In this document: in pieces, positions 1-9,118 of the stretch
Numbering within the stretch: position 1 is the stretch's first letter
Layout: every line of letters begins with the position of its first letter
NCBI GenBank assembly: GCA_041399155.1
Contig: JAWKTI010000001.1
Span: 1,798,001-1,862,000, forward strand
Length of the DNA: 64,000 bases
Origin: Zavarzinella sp.
GTDB taxonomy: Bacteria > Planctomycetota > Planctomycetia > Gemmatales > Gemmataceae
Reading direction: 5' to 3'
Notes under the pieces: generated by a model
Told to the model about the DNA's origin: nothing
What the model saw: only the letters and a program-made list of their open reading frames with translations
Databases searched by the model: none
Made by a program: the position numbers and the translations under genes

Positions 1-1666
1 TTTCAATTGCCCCACGTGGGATGTTCCACAACCGCAGACGAAAATCGTCGCAACCTGTTGCCAGCATTCCATTTGCGGCGAATTCCATCGAATTTATTCC
101 ATTCATTGCTTCCAGAGTTTTCAGGGATTTTCCTGCCGCTACATTCCAGATCAGCACATTCCCACTGGAACCACCACTGGCAAGAATACCGCCTTTACCC
201 CAAGCCAGAGCGGTGATGGGCTGAATGTGACCTGTGAGAACTGTGGGGGTTGATTTTTTTGCAGGGTAAATTCGCACCTGTCGGTCTGCACTTCCAGTAG
301 CAATGCGGCCATCTGGCGAAAATGCCACTGAAGTGACGCGATCTGAATGATCTTTCAGCACCAACAACTCTGTGCCTTTCTGGTAATCCCATACACGGGC
401 GGTTTTGTCATTCGAGCCAGTTACCAGCGTTTTGGTGGGCATGTGCCAATCAACACAAGTCACGGCAGCGGTGTGTCCAGGCAATTCAAAAAGAGTTTTA
501 CCAGTCATCGGATCACACAATTTTGGAGTATTGGTGCCCAGATCACTAATGATGGGGAACCCCGGCTTCCACGAGGCCTTTGGAGTACTACCCACGGGGT
601 GCGACGTTGCCAGTGCAGTTACGGCTCCGGTAGCGGGGGAAAAATTGGTATAGTTACCGGCAACCCACTCATCCGTACCACGCACATGCTCCATGGCGTA
701 AACCGTGGCTGGGAAGTTGGCTCCTTTCACAAATTTTTCATCACCTTTCCACAGTTGTACGGTCGTGATGTCAGAAGTGATCAAATCACCATTTTTTAAC
801 CAGACCAGGCACTCTGCGGCGGCGGGCAACTTTTGCATTTCCACATATTGGGCTTCGGTACTAATTTCAGGAATTTGGAAAATCGAGATGCTTTTGGTGC
901 CACCCACAGCAAATTTTTTGCCATCGGGAGACAATGCAATCGCCCTGCCAGCTACCGCCTCAATTTCCAGGGTTTGAAAATTTTTGCCGGTCGTTGCGTC
1001 AAATAGTGCTACCCCACCCGGACAGGGAATCATCAGCACTTTGCCATCAGGCGAATAAATGGGATCGCTATAATCGGTTCCCAATTCATCGGTGCGAATC
1101 TGTTCGCCTTTCATCAGGTCCCAATAAGTGATGAATCCGCTGGAACCACCACCTGTCACGAGCATTTTGCCTTCAGGATGCCAGGTAACGTGGGTCACAT
1201 AACCTTTGTGTTTCCGTAAAATCTTTAGTGGAAGACCAGTTTCCCGATCCCATAAGCGGGCAGTGCCATCGTGTGTACCCGCCGAGGCCAGAGTTTGTCC
1301 ATCTGGCGACCAGGCTAGATCCCGCACATAGCTGTTGTGGCCAACCAGAATTTTGACAAATTTGCCCGTATCGCGCTCCCACAGCCGGATCATGCCGTCG
1401 TAGCCACCTGTAGCAACGATTTTTCCATCAGGAGATACTGCCAGACACAGTACTGCCCAGCGGTGGTATTTTGTTTCCCACGTCCAGGAACGCCCGGTTG
1501 GCAATCGTTTTGGTTGCAGCACCAGGGTGCGGTCACTAAGGGGCATACCAGCGCTAATTTTCAACGAATCCCCAGGAATCATCACTCTTGGTGGCAATTC
1601 TGGAGCCTGGGCGAAGATGAAACAGGGAGTTAACAGAAAAAATGAAAACGATATGAGACGCACCAT
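1..1666 (-). CDS. Secreted WD40-repeat protein (C-terminus cut by window edge)
   Basis: The reverse strand is open from an ATG at 1666 to the left edge without a stop, giving about 555 residues. It begins with a Sec-type signal peptide (MVRL, a hydrophobic run, then IFAQA at about residue 20). Repeated WD40 blades follow, with recurring SPDGK turns and blade ends such as IRLWERD, ARLWDRE, ARVWDYQ and LIWNV, so most of the protein is one or two beta-propellers. WD40 propellers are protein-binding scaffolds; the export signal puts this one outside the cytoplasm, a common arrangement in planctomycetes. No enzymatic domain is visible in the part present. It is transcribed divergently from the beta-helix gene across about 110 bp. 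The exact role is unknown. Confidence 0.9.
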   Translation of the reverse strand, partial: MVRLISFSFFLLTPCFIFAQAPELPPRVMIPGDSLKISAGMPLSDRTLVLQPKRLPTGRSWTWETKYHRWAVLCLAVSPDGKIVATGGYDGMIRLWERDTGKFVKILVGHNSYVRDLAWSPDGQTLASAGTHDGTARLWDRETGLPLKILRKHKGYVTHVTWHPEGKMLVTGGGSSGFITYWDLMKGEQIRTDELGTDYSDPIYSPDGKVLMIPCPGGVALFDATTGKNFQTLEIEAVAGRAIALSPDGKKFAVGGTKSISIFQIPEISTEAQYVEMQKLPAAAECLVWLKNGDLITSDITTVQLWKGDEKFVKGANFPATVYAMEHVRGTDEWVAGNYTNFSPATGAVTALATSHPVGSTPKASWKPGFPIISDLGTNTPKLCDPMTGKTLFELPGHTAAVTCVDWHMPTKTLVTGSNDKTARVWDYQKGTELLVLKDHSDRVTSVAFSPDGRIATGSADRQVRIYPAKKSTPTVLTGHIQPITALAWGKGGILASGGSSGNVLIWNVAAGKSLKTLEAMNGINSMEFAANGMLATGCDDFRLRLWNIPRGAIE

Positions 1667-1727
1667 GAACACCACCGTTTCGATTGCCTGGTTCGATTTC
1701 TAAGGCGAAATTTTGATAGGTTAACAT

Positions 1728-1737
1728 ACAGTACTGT
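1728..1737. promoter_or_regulatory. 10-bp perfect palindrome between divergent genes
   Basis: ACAGTACTGT is a perfect palindrome in the short gap between the divergent WD40 and beta-helix genes. It could be an operator shared by both promoters, but a 10-mer palindrome can also occur by chance and no promoter hexamers stand out around it. Confidence 0.2.
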
Positions 1738-1774
1738 GAAAATTCCAATTTATCCAGCAAAATTTTGGGAGTTG

Positions 1775-3313
1775 ATGATGCGATTCCTCTCCGCAATCAT
1801 TTTTCTACTGCCCACGGTTATTTGTGCCCAATCATCGGAAGGCAATCCCGCAGTGGAATTGCAGGTCAAATGGGTGAACCAGTTGCCTTGGAAAACTGTC
1901 ATATCCATTGATAAGGCTACTGGCAGGAATTGGGATGAAAAATTGAAATCTTCGCAAGCATTGCTGGCAAAAAAAGGTGGGGGAATCATTTATTTTCCTG
2001 CTGGAACCTACGAATTTAGTGATTCAATATTTTTGGAAGATGGCATTATCCTGCGTGGCGATCCTGGCGACAGTTCTGATCCGAAAGAGGATCGATTTAC
2101 TCCAAAAACACGATTTGAATTTCCGAAATTTCGATTTTCGGCAGAAGGAAACGGAACTTCTCGCGAAACAGCTTTCAAAGCGATTTCTTTGGCAGATCCT
2201 GCCACCGCGAGTAACTGTGGGATCGTTTCGATCTGTTTGAATCGAGCCCACATTGATTTTGAGAGTGGTCCAGAATACAAAGCAGGAAAAAATCGCCTGG
2301 TATTTGGGTGTGAACTTCGAAACACGGCGACTGCTGATCCCGCAGTACCGAATCGCGATGTGGGGCAACAACCCTGGCAGATTTTTACCCAGAGGCACAC
2401 CCCTGCGATTCGGGTCAATGTGCAGGAAAACTCCCTTGTTGCGAATAATCGTATCCCCAAGTCGGGTCAGGACAATTTTCTACAGAAAAATTATGTGCTG
2501 GTGCGAGGTGGAAAGACCAAAGAAAAAACAACGGTGGAAGAAGGTGTCGAATTTGATTACGACAACAGACCTGGCATTTACTGCAACGATTATGGCTTAG
2601 GTGCTGCTGGTGGGCAATATCCCGATGGAAGCCCAACAGCACAACCACATGGTTTTCGAAAAGGGATCATCATCCGTAATAACTTTATCTTCGCCACAGG
2701 TAGATGTGCGATTTCATTCACTGGGGATGGAACGATCTGCTCCCACAATACAATTCGTTTTCAAAAAGATGTCTGGCGGCCTACGAACACTGGAATACAA
2801 CTGACGACCGGAGCATCCACCAACGATAACCGGGCCGTGCAGATGCGTGGCTATCGATGGGTGGTGGAAAACAACGACTACGAAGTGTACCGCAACCTCT
2901 GTTATGATCGCAAGTATTACATTAATGACGGTGAAGGGTTGATGCACGAGGACCATGTGAATTCCACTGTACTGGATAGCAAATTACTGAATAATCGTGG
3001 GAATACCTATATTTCGATTTACCACACAGGTGGGATTAACGGTCTGGAAATTCGTGGAAATCAGATCCGCACCGCTGGCGGCATTAGTGCAATCTACGTG
3101 GTCGCAAACAAACAACGTGATACGAAAAAACATGAATGCAGGAATGTGACCGTTATCGACAATATCACAAGTGGTAGTGGGATCACAATCACCGGAGATC
3201 CATCCAGCAACAATCTGATTCGAAACAATCGGCATGAAGGTGCTGGTGGCACGATTCTGAACCGTGCAAATGCCCGCTTAGAAAACAACAGGAACTATCA
3301 GGTCAAGGAATAA
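1775..3313 (+). CDS. Secreted right-handed beta-helix (pectate-lyase-superfamily-like) protein
   Basis: This is a protein of about 512 residues. The ATG at 1775 is preferred over the one at 1736 because GGGAG lies just upstream (1767-1771) and the product then starts directly with a signal peptide (MMRFLSAIIFLL, cleavage near CAQS). Residues about 50-85 carry a GGGIIYFPAGTYEFSDSI stretch, the N-terminal cap motif of pectate-lyase/GH28-like beta-helices. The C-terminal half has repeated short coils (NNFIFATG, ENNDYEVYRN, GLEIRGNQI, VTVIDNITSG, NLIRNNRHEG) typical of parallel beta-helix rungs. The likely role is binding or cleaving an extracellular polysaccharide; the substrate cannot be read from the sequence. 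Its stop codon overlaps the rsgA start by one base (TAATG), so the two are probably translationally coupled despite unrelated functions. Confidence 0.8.
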   Translation: MMRFLSAIIFLLPTVICAQSSEGNPAVELQVKWVNQLPWKTVISIDKATGRNWDEKLKSSQALLAKKGGGIIYFPAGTYEFSDSIFLEDGIILRGDPGDSSDPKEDRFTPKTRFEFPKFRFSAEGNGTSRETAFKAISLADPATASNCGIVSICLNRAHIDFESGPEYKAGKNRLVFGCELRNTATADPAVPNRDVGQQPWQIFTQRHTPAIRVNVQENSLVANNRIPKSGQDNFLQKNYVLVRGGKTKEKTTVEEGVEFDYDNRPGIYCNDYGLGAAGGQYPDGSPTAQPHGFRKGIIIRNNFIFATGRCAISFTGDGTICSHNTIRFQKDVWRPTNTGIQLTTGASTNDNRAVQMRGYRWVVENNDYEVYRNLCYDRKYYINDGEGLMHEDHVNSTVLDSKLLNNRGNTYISIYHTGGINGLEIRGNQIRTAGGISAIYVVANKQRDTKKHECRNVTVIDNITSGSGITITGDPSSNNLIRNNRHEGAGGTILNRANARLENNRNYQVKE

Positions 3314-4449
3314 TGGCAAAAAAGAAAGTTCGAGTTGAATTCCGCAAAAACAGGTCGAAGCCCCCACGCAGCAATACCTGGACAAGCGAATTCCGCGAAC
3401 ATGGCTACGAAGAACAGGCGACATTGGGAGATGAACGAGTACGTGCCCGTGGCGATCTTTCCCGTGCCAGAACAATCATAACCGATGATGCCCCAGCAGA
3501 ACCTGGCAACTCTCCCACTGATCAGATGCCAAGTGTGACTACAACTGACCTACTCTTCGGGCGAGTGATTAAGGTGCTTGGCCTTCACAATGTCGTAGAA
3601 ACGGCCTCTGGTGAACAATACAAGTGTGCGATTCGGCGATTATTAAAAAATCTTCACACTTCGGAACGCAGCGTGGTCACCACGGGTGATCTGGTTTGGT
3701 TCAAACCGGAAGCCAATTTTGAAGGGATGATTATGCGTGTCGAGCCTCGACACGGTAATCTGACGCGTGCATCTCGAAAAAAAGAACATGTTCTGGTGGC
3801 GAATGTTGATCAGGTGGTGATCGTTGTTTCGCTGGTGGAACCAGAATTAAAGCCCCACCTGATTGATCGCTATATTGCTGTGGCAATGAAGGGGGATCTT
3901 AAGCCGATTATCTGTTTAAACAAAGCAGATCTGGTAGAACACGGGAATTTGCAACCATTGATCGGGTATTACAACCAGATTGGCATTCCCACGCTGCTAA
4001 CTTCTGCTTCAAGTGGTTACGGTATCAGCAACTTACGTGAATTACTTGCAGGAAAAGCCAGTGTCTTTTCGGGCCAAAGCGGTGTGGGCAAATCCTCGCT
4101 GTTGAATGCGGTACAACCGGGCCTCAGCCTGCGGGTGCGCAATGTCAGTGAAGTCAACAACAAAGGTCGCCATACCACGACAACAGCAGAACTGATTCGG
4201 CTGGAAGGTGGCGGGTACCTAGTGGATACCCCAGGTGTCCGGCAATTGGAATTGTGGGATACCATTCCTGAAGAAGTGGAGATGTATTTTGTGGAATTTC
4301 GTCCGTTTATCACGATGTGTGCGTACCCGGATTGCTCCCACACTCACGAATCGAAATGTGCCGTAAAGCAGGCCGTAGAACGCCGACTCATCAGTGCGCG
4401 GCGATACCACAGTTATCTTGGCATGATAAAAACAGACAAACGAAATTAG
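3313..4449 (+). CDS. rsgA: Small ribosomal subunit biogenesis GTPase RsgA
   Basis: RsgA is a circularly permuted GTPase that acts late in 30S subunit maturation. The order of motifs fits: an OB-fold (from about residue 75), then NKAD (G4), then the P-loop GQSGVGKSS at residues 254-262, the switch-like GRHTTTT, DTPG (G3), and a C-terminal zinc knuckle (CAYPDCSHTHESKC). The 378 residues include an N-terminal extension of about 70 basic, low-complexity residues before the OB-fold, longer than in E. coli; extensions here are variable in the family. It is coupled to the upstream beta-helix gene by a TAATG overlap and its 3' end overlaps the convergent gatC by 4 bp. Confidence 0.96.
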   Translation: MAKKKVRVEFRKNRSKPPRSNTWTSEFREHGYEEQATLGDERVRARGDLSRARTIITDDAPAEPGNSPTDQMPSVTTTDLLFGRVIKVLGLHNVVETASGEQYKCAIRRLLKNLHTSERSVVTTGDLVWFKPEANFEGMIMRVEPRHGNLTRASRKKEHVLVANVDQVVIVVSLVEPELKPHLIDRYIAVAMKGDLKPIICLNKADLVEHGNLQPLIGYYNQIGIPTLLTSASSGYGISNLRELLAGKASVFSGQSGVGKSSLLNAVQPGLSLRVRNVSEVNNKGRHTTTTAELIRLEGGGYLVDTPGVRQLELWDTIPEEVEMYFVEFRPFITMCAYPDCSHTHESKCAVKQAVERRLISARRYHSYLGMIKTDKRN

Positions 4450-4748
4450 TGACCAGAATCACCCGCGTTATCAAATACACTCGGTACAGAAAAAAAGTCA
4501 CCAGTACGTGCGGGAGAATTCATCAACGCCTCTTCTACTGGAATTGAACCCGCAGGTTCATCTTCGCGGAAGATATTGGCAATTGGCAGTGGGTGGGCCA
4601 ATGGTTCAACATTCGACGTATCAAGCTGATCCAACTGTTGAACATAATCCAGAATCGACGTCAGTTGTTCTGCCATAACGGCAAGATCCTGTTCCGATAA
4701 CTCCAGTCTGGCGAGATTGGCGATTTTTCGGACATCGTCGATTTGCAT
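4446..4748 (-). CDS. gatC: Asp-tRNA(Asn)/Glu-tRNA(Gln) amidotransferase subunit C
   Basis: The 100-residue product matches GatC along its length: the N-terminal helix DVRKIANLARLELSE, a central LDQLDTSNVEPLAHP segment and the C-terminal REDEP motif that wraps around GatA. GatC stabilises the GatCAB complex that converts Glu-tRNA(Gln) or Asp-tRNA(Asn) to the amidated form. gatA and gatB are not in this window. The gene lies 29 bp downstream of rpmB on the same strand, so the two are probably co-transcribed. The 3' end overlaps convergent rsgA by 4 bp. Confidence 0.95.
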   Translation of the reverse strand: MQIDDVRKIANLARLELSEQDLAVMAEQLTSILDYVQQLDQLDTSNVEPLAHPLPIANIFREDEPAGSIPVEEALMNSPARTGDFFSVPSVFDNAGDSGH

Positions 4749-4777
4749 TTGAAATTACCTGAAGATCGGAAAAATGA

Positions 4778-5038
4778 TCAAACCTGGGCAGCGCTGAATG
4801 GTTTCCGTTTGACTGGCTTCACAACCAGACCACTGCGAATGGCATTGGCAGACACCCACACGCGAACAACTTTGCCATCGATCACCGCACGGACGCGCTG
4901 AAGATTAGGCTTGAATTTACGGCGGGAAGTACCGGTAATTTTCTTACCAACCCCGCCTAAATATTTCGCTTTACCACGATAAGTCTTCTGGTTACCGAAC
5001 GATACCTTTCTTCCGGTAAAGGCACACTGCTTGCTCAT
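4778..5038 (-). CDS. rpmB: 50S ribosomal protein L28
   Basis: L28 is a small structural protein of the large subunit. The ATG at 5038 is chosen because the product then begins MSKQCAFTGRKVSFGN, the canonical L28 start; an open extension of 13 codons upstream does not resemble L28. The 86 residues are rich in Lys/Arg and include the family signature SRRKFKPNLQ and a VKPVKRKPF tail. Only one N-terminal Cys remains, so this is the zinc-free form. It is followed by gatC. The 212 bp upstream, to the DUF1501 gene, hold no gene I can support; a promoter for rpmB should lie there. Confidence 0.96.
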   Translation of the reverse strand: MSKQCAFTGRKVSFGNQKTYRGKAKYLGGVGKKITGTSRRKFKPNLQRVRAVIDGKVVRVWVSANAIRSGLVVKPVKRKPFSAAQV

Positions 5039-5250
5039 TGCATACCCCATCAACAGCAATCGATGCTGAAAAATCAATCAAAATTTAAGCAAATCCATAA
5101 ACAGTATTTATAATTCCAGCTACCACAGGTGGCTATAGAGTCATGAGAAAATTGAGCACAAATTCAGGATTTTTGCCCAAAATTACGCTGTTCTGATCTG
5201 GAAAGCTCCATTATTGCTTCACTCAATGGCTTCAAAAAATGAAAACCCGA

Positions 5251-6612
5251 TTAAAACAGTGCTTCAATGGGCTTCCCGTAAGGTAACACTGGAACTGGAC
5301 GTCCGTTGTTCATGTATTCTGCATGGGTATCGATCCCCAAGTGCTGATACACTGTCGCAAGCACGTCCTGGGGTGTCACAGGCATTAACTTTGGGAAAGC
5401 TCCTTTCGCATCCGATGCACCAATGACATTCCCCCCCTTAATGCCGCCACCAGCAATCGCAGCACTGAAGACATTCGGATAATGGTCACGGCCAGCATTC
5501 GCGTTCACTCGTGGGGTGCGGCCAAATTCGCCCCACGCCAGCACCATGGTGCGGTCCAGCAATCCGCGAGCTTCCAAATCGTCCATCAATGCGGTGAATG
5601 CGATATCCCACCGCTCCAGAAAGCCCAATTTGAGCGATTCAAAGCCCTTGACGTGGGTATCCCACCAGCGAAGATCAACGGTAACCAACGGAATTCCCGC
5701 CTCAACTAACCTGCGGGCCAGCAGAATTCGCTGGCTCCAGGCAGGACAACCGCACCGATCGCTTGCTTTGGGGTCAAAAGCAGGTAGCCAGCCGTATTTT
5801 TCACGCACAGCTGGAGGCTCCTGATCCAGGTCAAACGCATCGCGAGCAGTATTAGAGCCAAGGATTTCCCATGCTTGTCGGTGGTAACGGTCCTGAGCTG
5901 CCCACTGCCCCGATTGATCCATGTTGCGCTGGATTTGATCAAAAGAACCGAGAAGATACTTACGGTCACCCAAGTGTTCGAGCGTCAATCCTGCTGGCAG
6001 TGAAAAGTTGGGGATTTCGAATTTTCCAGGATTAGCTGGGTCAGCACGGGTTTCAAACGGTTTATGGGCAACTCCCAGATAGGCAGAGCTGGTTCCTGGC
6101 ACCATCCGTGGGATCATAACATAGGAAGGCAGTGTGGCATCCCTCTCGCCCAACTGTCGCGAAACGATCGAACCGATGCTGGGGTGAACATTTTCGTCGG
6201 CATTTGGTCCGGGTGGATATCCGGTGAAGCAGATTTGATCTGCCGCTGAATGCCCCGCGTCTTTATGGTAGAGACTGCGGATGATGGCCCACTTCGACAT
6301 CATTTTTGCAGATCGGGGCAATAGATCGCACAATTGGACCCCGGGTACACTGGTGCTGGTAACACCAAACTCACCGCGATAATCTTCGGGTGCGTCTGGT
6401 TTGGGGTCCCACATGTCAATGTGGCTTGGCCCACCTCGCATCCAGAGGATGATGACTGAATTGTGCTTTTTGGGCGATGTGGGAGCTGCCTGTGCCCGAA
6501 ACTGCAACAATTCTGCGAGACTCAGACCACAAGTACCAAGGATGCCTGCACGGACAAAACTGCGACGGTCAGGTGGGATAGACAACATGGAATTGGCGGA
6601 ATTCAACAACAT
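5251..6612 (-). CDS. DUF1501 domain protein, Tat-exported
   Basis: DUF1501 proteins belong to the alkaline-phosphatase/sulfatase-like superfamily and are hugely expanded in planctomycetes, but have no firm biochemical role. The ATG at 6612 is preferred: AGGG lies 6 bp upstream and the product starts with a short lead and then a twin-arginine signal (DRRSFVRAGILGTCGLSLAE). The body carries the family motifs WMRGGPSHIDMWDPKPDAP near residue 60 and GEFGRTPRVN with GRDHYP in the C-terminal half, where metal ligands would be expected. These genes usually sit directly after a DUF1549/DUF1553 cytochrome-type gene. Here there is none adjacent; the only one in the window is 41 kb away. Confidence 0.9.
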   Translation of the reverse strand: MLLNSANSMLSIPPDRRSFVRAGILGTCGLSLAELLQFRAQAAPTSPKKHNSVIILWMRGGPSHIDMWDPKPDAPEDYRGEFGVTSTSVPGVQLCDLLPRSAKMMSKWAIIRSLYHKDAGHSAADQICFTGYPPGPNADENVHPSIGSIVSRQLGERDATLPSYVMIPRMVPGTSSAYLGVAHKPFETRADPANPGKFEIPNFSLPAGLTLEHLGDRKYLLGSFDQIQRNMDQSGQWAAQDRYHRQAWEILGSNTARDAFDLDQEPPAVREKYGWLPAFDPKASDRCGCPAWSQRILLARRLVEAGIPLVTVDLRWWDTHVKGFESLKLGFLERWDIAFTALMDDLEARGLLDRTMVLAWGEFGRTPRVNANAGRDHYPNVFSAAIAGGGIKGGNVIGASDAKGAFPKLMPVTPQDVLATVYQHLGIDTHAEYMNNGRPVPVLPYGKPIEALF

Positions 6613-6630
6613 GGAACCCTGCGGATGGTA

Positions 6631-6652
6631 TGATAGTTGATGAACACTATCA
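6631..6652 (-). repeat. 7-bp inverted repeat in leader of the DUF1501 gene
   Basis: TGATAGT at 6631-6637 and ACTATCA at 6646-6652 form perfect arms with an 8-nt loop, just upstream of the DUF1501 start. It could be an operator or an RNA hairpin; there is no other evidence. Confidence 0.3.
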
Positions 6653-6712
6653 CACATCAGGGCAATTATGCAACTAAAATTTTAAGCCAGAATACCTTAC
6701 AGGGGACGATTC

Positions 6713-6850
6713 TCAGCGAATCCAGAATTCAATCGGCATCTGCTGTAAACGACGCAAGTGCTTTTTCAGCCTGCGGTTACGTAAAAAACGAACAGCGACA
6801 AACAGGGCAATGCTGGTAGCAAGCACCATCCCCATCATACCAGGAAACAT
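6713..6850 (-). CDS. Small single-pass membrane protein (45 residues)
   Basis: An ATG at 6850, preceded by GGAG seven bases upstream (GGAGTTTTCTG then ATG), opens a 45-residue frame. The product has an N-terminal membrane segment (MVLATSIALFVAVRFL, about residues 8-23), then a very basic stretch with six Arg and three Lys in about 14 residues, and ends EFWIR. Positive residues after the helix predict the C-terminus in the cytoplasm. I do not recognise a family. The SD, the membrane segment and the positive-inside pattern support a real gene. It lies about 100 bp upstream of the DUF1501 gene on the same strand and could share its transcript. Confidence 0.5.
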   Translation of the reverse strand: MFPGMMGMVLATSIALFVAVRFLRNRRLKKHLRRLQQMPIEFWIR

Positions 6851-7069
6851 CAGAAAACTCCTATGGAATCAGTACATCTGTTATTATTGCAACGCACCAT
6901 TAATAATGTGTGAGATGAAGATAATTGCAGAAAGGTTCGGCGAAACGAATTATATAACAAATCAGTTACATACAAACCGTGTTATAAATCCACAGCATCA
7001 ATTTTTCAATGAGTTGTACAACGCCGCGCTGGGGCATTAGAATAAAGTGAAGAGGTGGGAGTAACGACC

Positions 7070-7531
7070 ATGTTAAAGTGCAAGTACTGCACCAAAATAG
7101 CGAAAATGCACATCACGGAAATCCCTAGTGGGGGTGGCGAATATTACGATATTCACTTATGCCCCGAGTGCGCAGACACCTATTTGTTAAAGACATCGCA
7201 ATTTTCAGAGTCGCGTGATCCCATGGAAGAATCGGATGCCCACTGTTCGACCTGCGGTATGACGTTTCTTGAATTTCGTAACACTGGTCGACTTGGGTGC
7301 CCACATGACTACCAGGTATTTCGGGAAGAACTGCTGCCACTACTGGAAAGCATCCATGTGGCAGCCATTCCCAGACACGTGGGGAAAAAACCGCGTCGTT
7401 TACCGAATATTGTGAATAAACGCAACCAGCTTGATCGATTAAAACGAGAATTGCAAGTTGCAGTCAGTGATGAAGCGTATGAAACGGCGGCCAAATTACG
7501 CGATCAGATTCGTGCCATTGAAACCGAGTAA
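7070..7531 (+). CDS. McsA-like zinc/UVR-motif protein, first copy
   Basis: The product has about 153 residues, with the ATG at 7070 behind GAGGTGGGAG; an upstream in-frame GTG at 7055 overlaps that SD and is less likely. The N-terminal half has paired zinc-ligand motifs CKYC, CPEC and CSTC plus a later GCPHDY, and the C-terminus is a UVR-type helical hairpin (LDRLKRELQVAVSDEAYETA). This is the architecture of McsA, the activator of the protein-arginine kinase McsB. A second McsA-like gene follows 23 bp downstream and mcsB after that. Which copy is the true activator cannot be told from the sequence. Confidence 0.85.
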   Translation: MLKCKYCTKIAKMHITEIPSGGGEYYDIHLCPECADTYLLKTSQFSESRDPMEESDAHCSTCGMTFLEFRNTGRLGCPHDYQVFREELLPLLESIHVAAIPRHVGKKPRRLPNIVNKRNQLDRLKRELQVAVSDEAYETAAKLRDQIRAIETE

Positions 7532-7554
7532 CCCCGATCCTGGACTTTTTTGTC

Positions 7555-8061
7555 ATGAAGTGCGATTATTGCTCGAACAATGCCACCGTCTTAATCACGG
7601 AAATCGTGAAAAAAGTAAAGCACGAAGTTCATTTGTGCGATGCCTGTGCCCGGAAAAAAAAATTGTTAAATGATCAGACTCCCGATGTGCTGCAAGTGCC
7701 TGGTTTGGTGAACTTTTTGTTTGGAACTTCACCCAGCATTGCACAACCGCTGGCTGCTGCTGAATCCTGCCCCGATTGTGGGATCGATTTTCACGATTTT
7801 CGAACCACCGGCAGATTTGGCTGCCCGAATGACTACGACTATTTTCGCCCACTTATTTTCCCATTATTAGAAAAAATTCATAATAATGCCAAACAGCACA
7901 TTGGTAAAATCCCCAAACGCCAACAGGCACGCCTGCTTCATTCGAAACGCGCGGAATTAAAGGCACAGTTGGTGACAGCTGTGCGTGAAGAACGCTATGA
8001 AGATGCCGCTGTGATTCGAGATCAATTACGTGCGATTGAGGGACACCATGATTCTGAATGA
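7555..8061 (+). CDS. mcsA: McsA-like zinc/UVR-motif protein, second copy
   Basis: The 168-residue paralogue of the preceding gene has the same layout: CDYC and CDAC, a linker of about 35 residues, CPDC followed by FHDFRTTGRFGCPNDY, and a C-terminal UVR hairpin (KAELKAQLVTAVREERYED). The conserved block F-x-x-F-R-x-T-G-R-x-G-C-P-x-D-Y is shared by both copies. Because its 3' end overlaps the mcsB start by 14 bp, this copy is the best candidate for the McsA partner. In Bacillus, McsA stimulates McsB kinase activity and helps deliver clients to ClpC. I see no ctsR or clpC near by, unlike the usual ctsR-mcsA-mcsB-clpC operon. Confidence 0.88.
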   Translation: MKCDYCSNNATVLITEIVKKVKHEVHLCDACARKKKLLNDQTPDVLQVPGLVNFLFGTSPSIAQPLAAAESCPDCGIDFHDFRTTGRFGCPNDYDYFRPLIFPLLEKIHNNAKQHIGKIPKRQQARLLHSKRAELKAQLVTAVREERYEDAAVIRDQLRAIEGHHDSE

Positions 8062-9118
8062 ACTTCCGAGCCGTTTGGGTGAATGGCTCCGTGGCACTGG
8101 TGCGGACGCCGATGTGGTGATATCGACACGAATTCGGCTCGCACGTAACATCGCAGGCTTGCCTTTTATTACTCGCCTGAACACTACTCAGAAAGCCGAG
8201 GTAGAAACCAGGATTACGAATCTGATTGCCAACCTGGGTAGTGATTTTCCGCTGCATTATGTGCCAGTGCATTTGCTGGATGAGCTTGACCGCCAATTAC
8301 TGGTGGAGCGACAACTGATCAGTCGGGAATTAGCGAATGTCATCGAAGGCCCACGTGGGGTGGCATTTGATGATCGGGAATCGATCAGCTTGATGATCAA
8401 CGAAGAAGATCAATTGCGGATTCAGTCGATTCGCAGTGGCTTCGATCTGGAAACTGCATGGAATCAGATCGATCGGCTGGATGATGAAATTGAATCACGG
8501 ATTGAGTATGCCTTTTCTGAAGAATTTGGCTACCTGACAGCCTGCCCCACCAATGTGGGTACGGGAATGCGTGCGAGCGTCATGCTGCACCTTCCAGCTC
8601 TGACGATGACCAAGCAGATTGAAATGGCCTTCAAGGCACTGCAACGCATTAATCTGGTAGTACGTGGCTTATACGGAGAGGGGAGCCATGCCCTGGGGGA
8701 TCTTTTTCAGATTTCGAACCAGGTTACCCTGGGCGTGAGTGAGCTGGCCTGCCTGAACGACATCCGCACGGTAATTTTCGAAGTAATCAAGTACGAACGG
8801 ATGGCACGGAACACGCTGGTTCGTGAAGCAAGGCAAATGCTGATCGACAAGATTGCTCGCGCGTTGGGAACCCTGCAATCAGCTACCATGATGGAATCTC
8901 AGGAAACTCTGGAATTGCTTTCTGCGGTGCGGCTTGGTGTGCAATTGCAGTTAATCAGCGATTTTTCGGTAGGCAACATTAACCTTATTTTTCAACAAAC
9001 TCAATCGGCCCATTTACAAAAGCTCCGTGGGTCGTTGCTGGAAGGGGAAGCCCGCAATTTTGAACGAGCAACATTTGTCCGAAAGAAATTGAAAGACGTT
9101 CGGATTACTGCCTCGTGA
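8048..9118 (+). CDS. mcsB: Protein-arginine kinase McsB
   Basis: McsB phosphorylates arginine side chains, which marks proteins for ClpCP degradation in Firmicutes. The ATG at 8048 follows GAGGG by 5 bp and starts MILNELPSRLGEWL, matching family N-termini. Phosphagen-kinase motifs are present: the nucleotide-binding STRIRLARN near residue 30, the active-site Cys region ACPTNVGTGMRAS near residue 165, and VRGLYGEGSHALGD. The length of 356 residues is normal. The gene overlaps the second mcsA by 14 bp and the downstream VanZ-like gene by 4 bp, so translation is coupled through the run. Confidence 0.95.
   Translation: MILNELPSRLGEWLRGTGADADVVISTRIRLARNIAGLPFITRLNTTQKAEVETRITNLIANLGSDFPLHYVPVHLLDELDRQLLVERQLISRELANVIEGPRGVAFDDRESISLMINEEDQLRIQSIRSGFDLETAWNQIDRLDDEIESRIEYAFSEEFGYLTACPTNVGTGMRASVMLHLPALTMTKQIEMAFKALQRINLVVRGLYGEGSHALGDLFQISNQVTLGVSELACLNDIRTVIFEVIKYERMARNTLVREARQMLIDKIARALGTLQSATMMESQETLELLSAVRLGVQLQLISDFSVGNINLIFQQTQSAHLQKLRGSLLEGEARNFERATFVRKKLKDVRITAS

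Noticed and set aside
11..30. Possible third parS at the left edge (CCCACGTGGG then TGTTCCACA)
   Set aside because: CACGTG and TGTTCCAC are both present but in the wrong order and spacing; it lacks the TGTTNCACGTG arrangement and lies in the WD40 gene.
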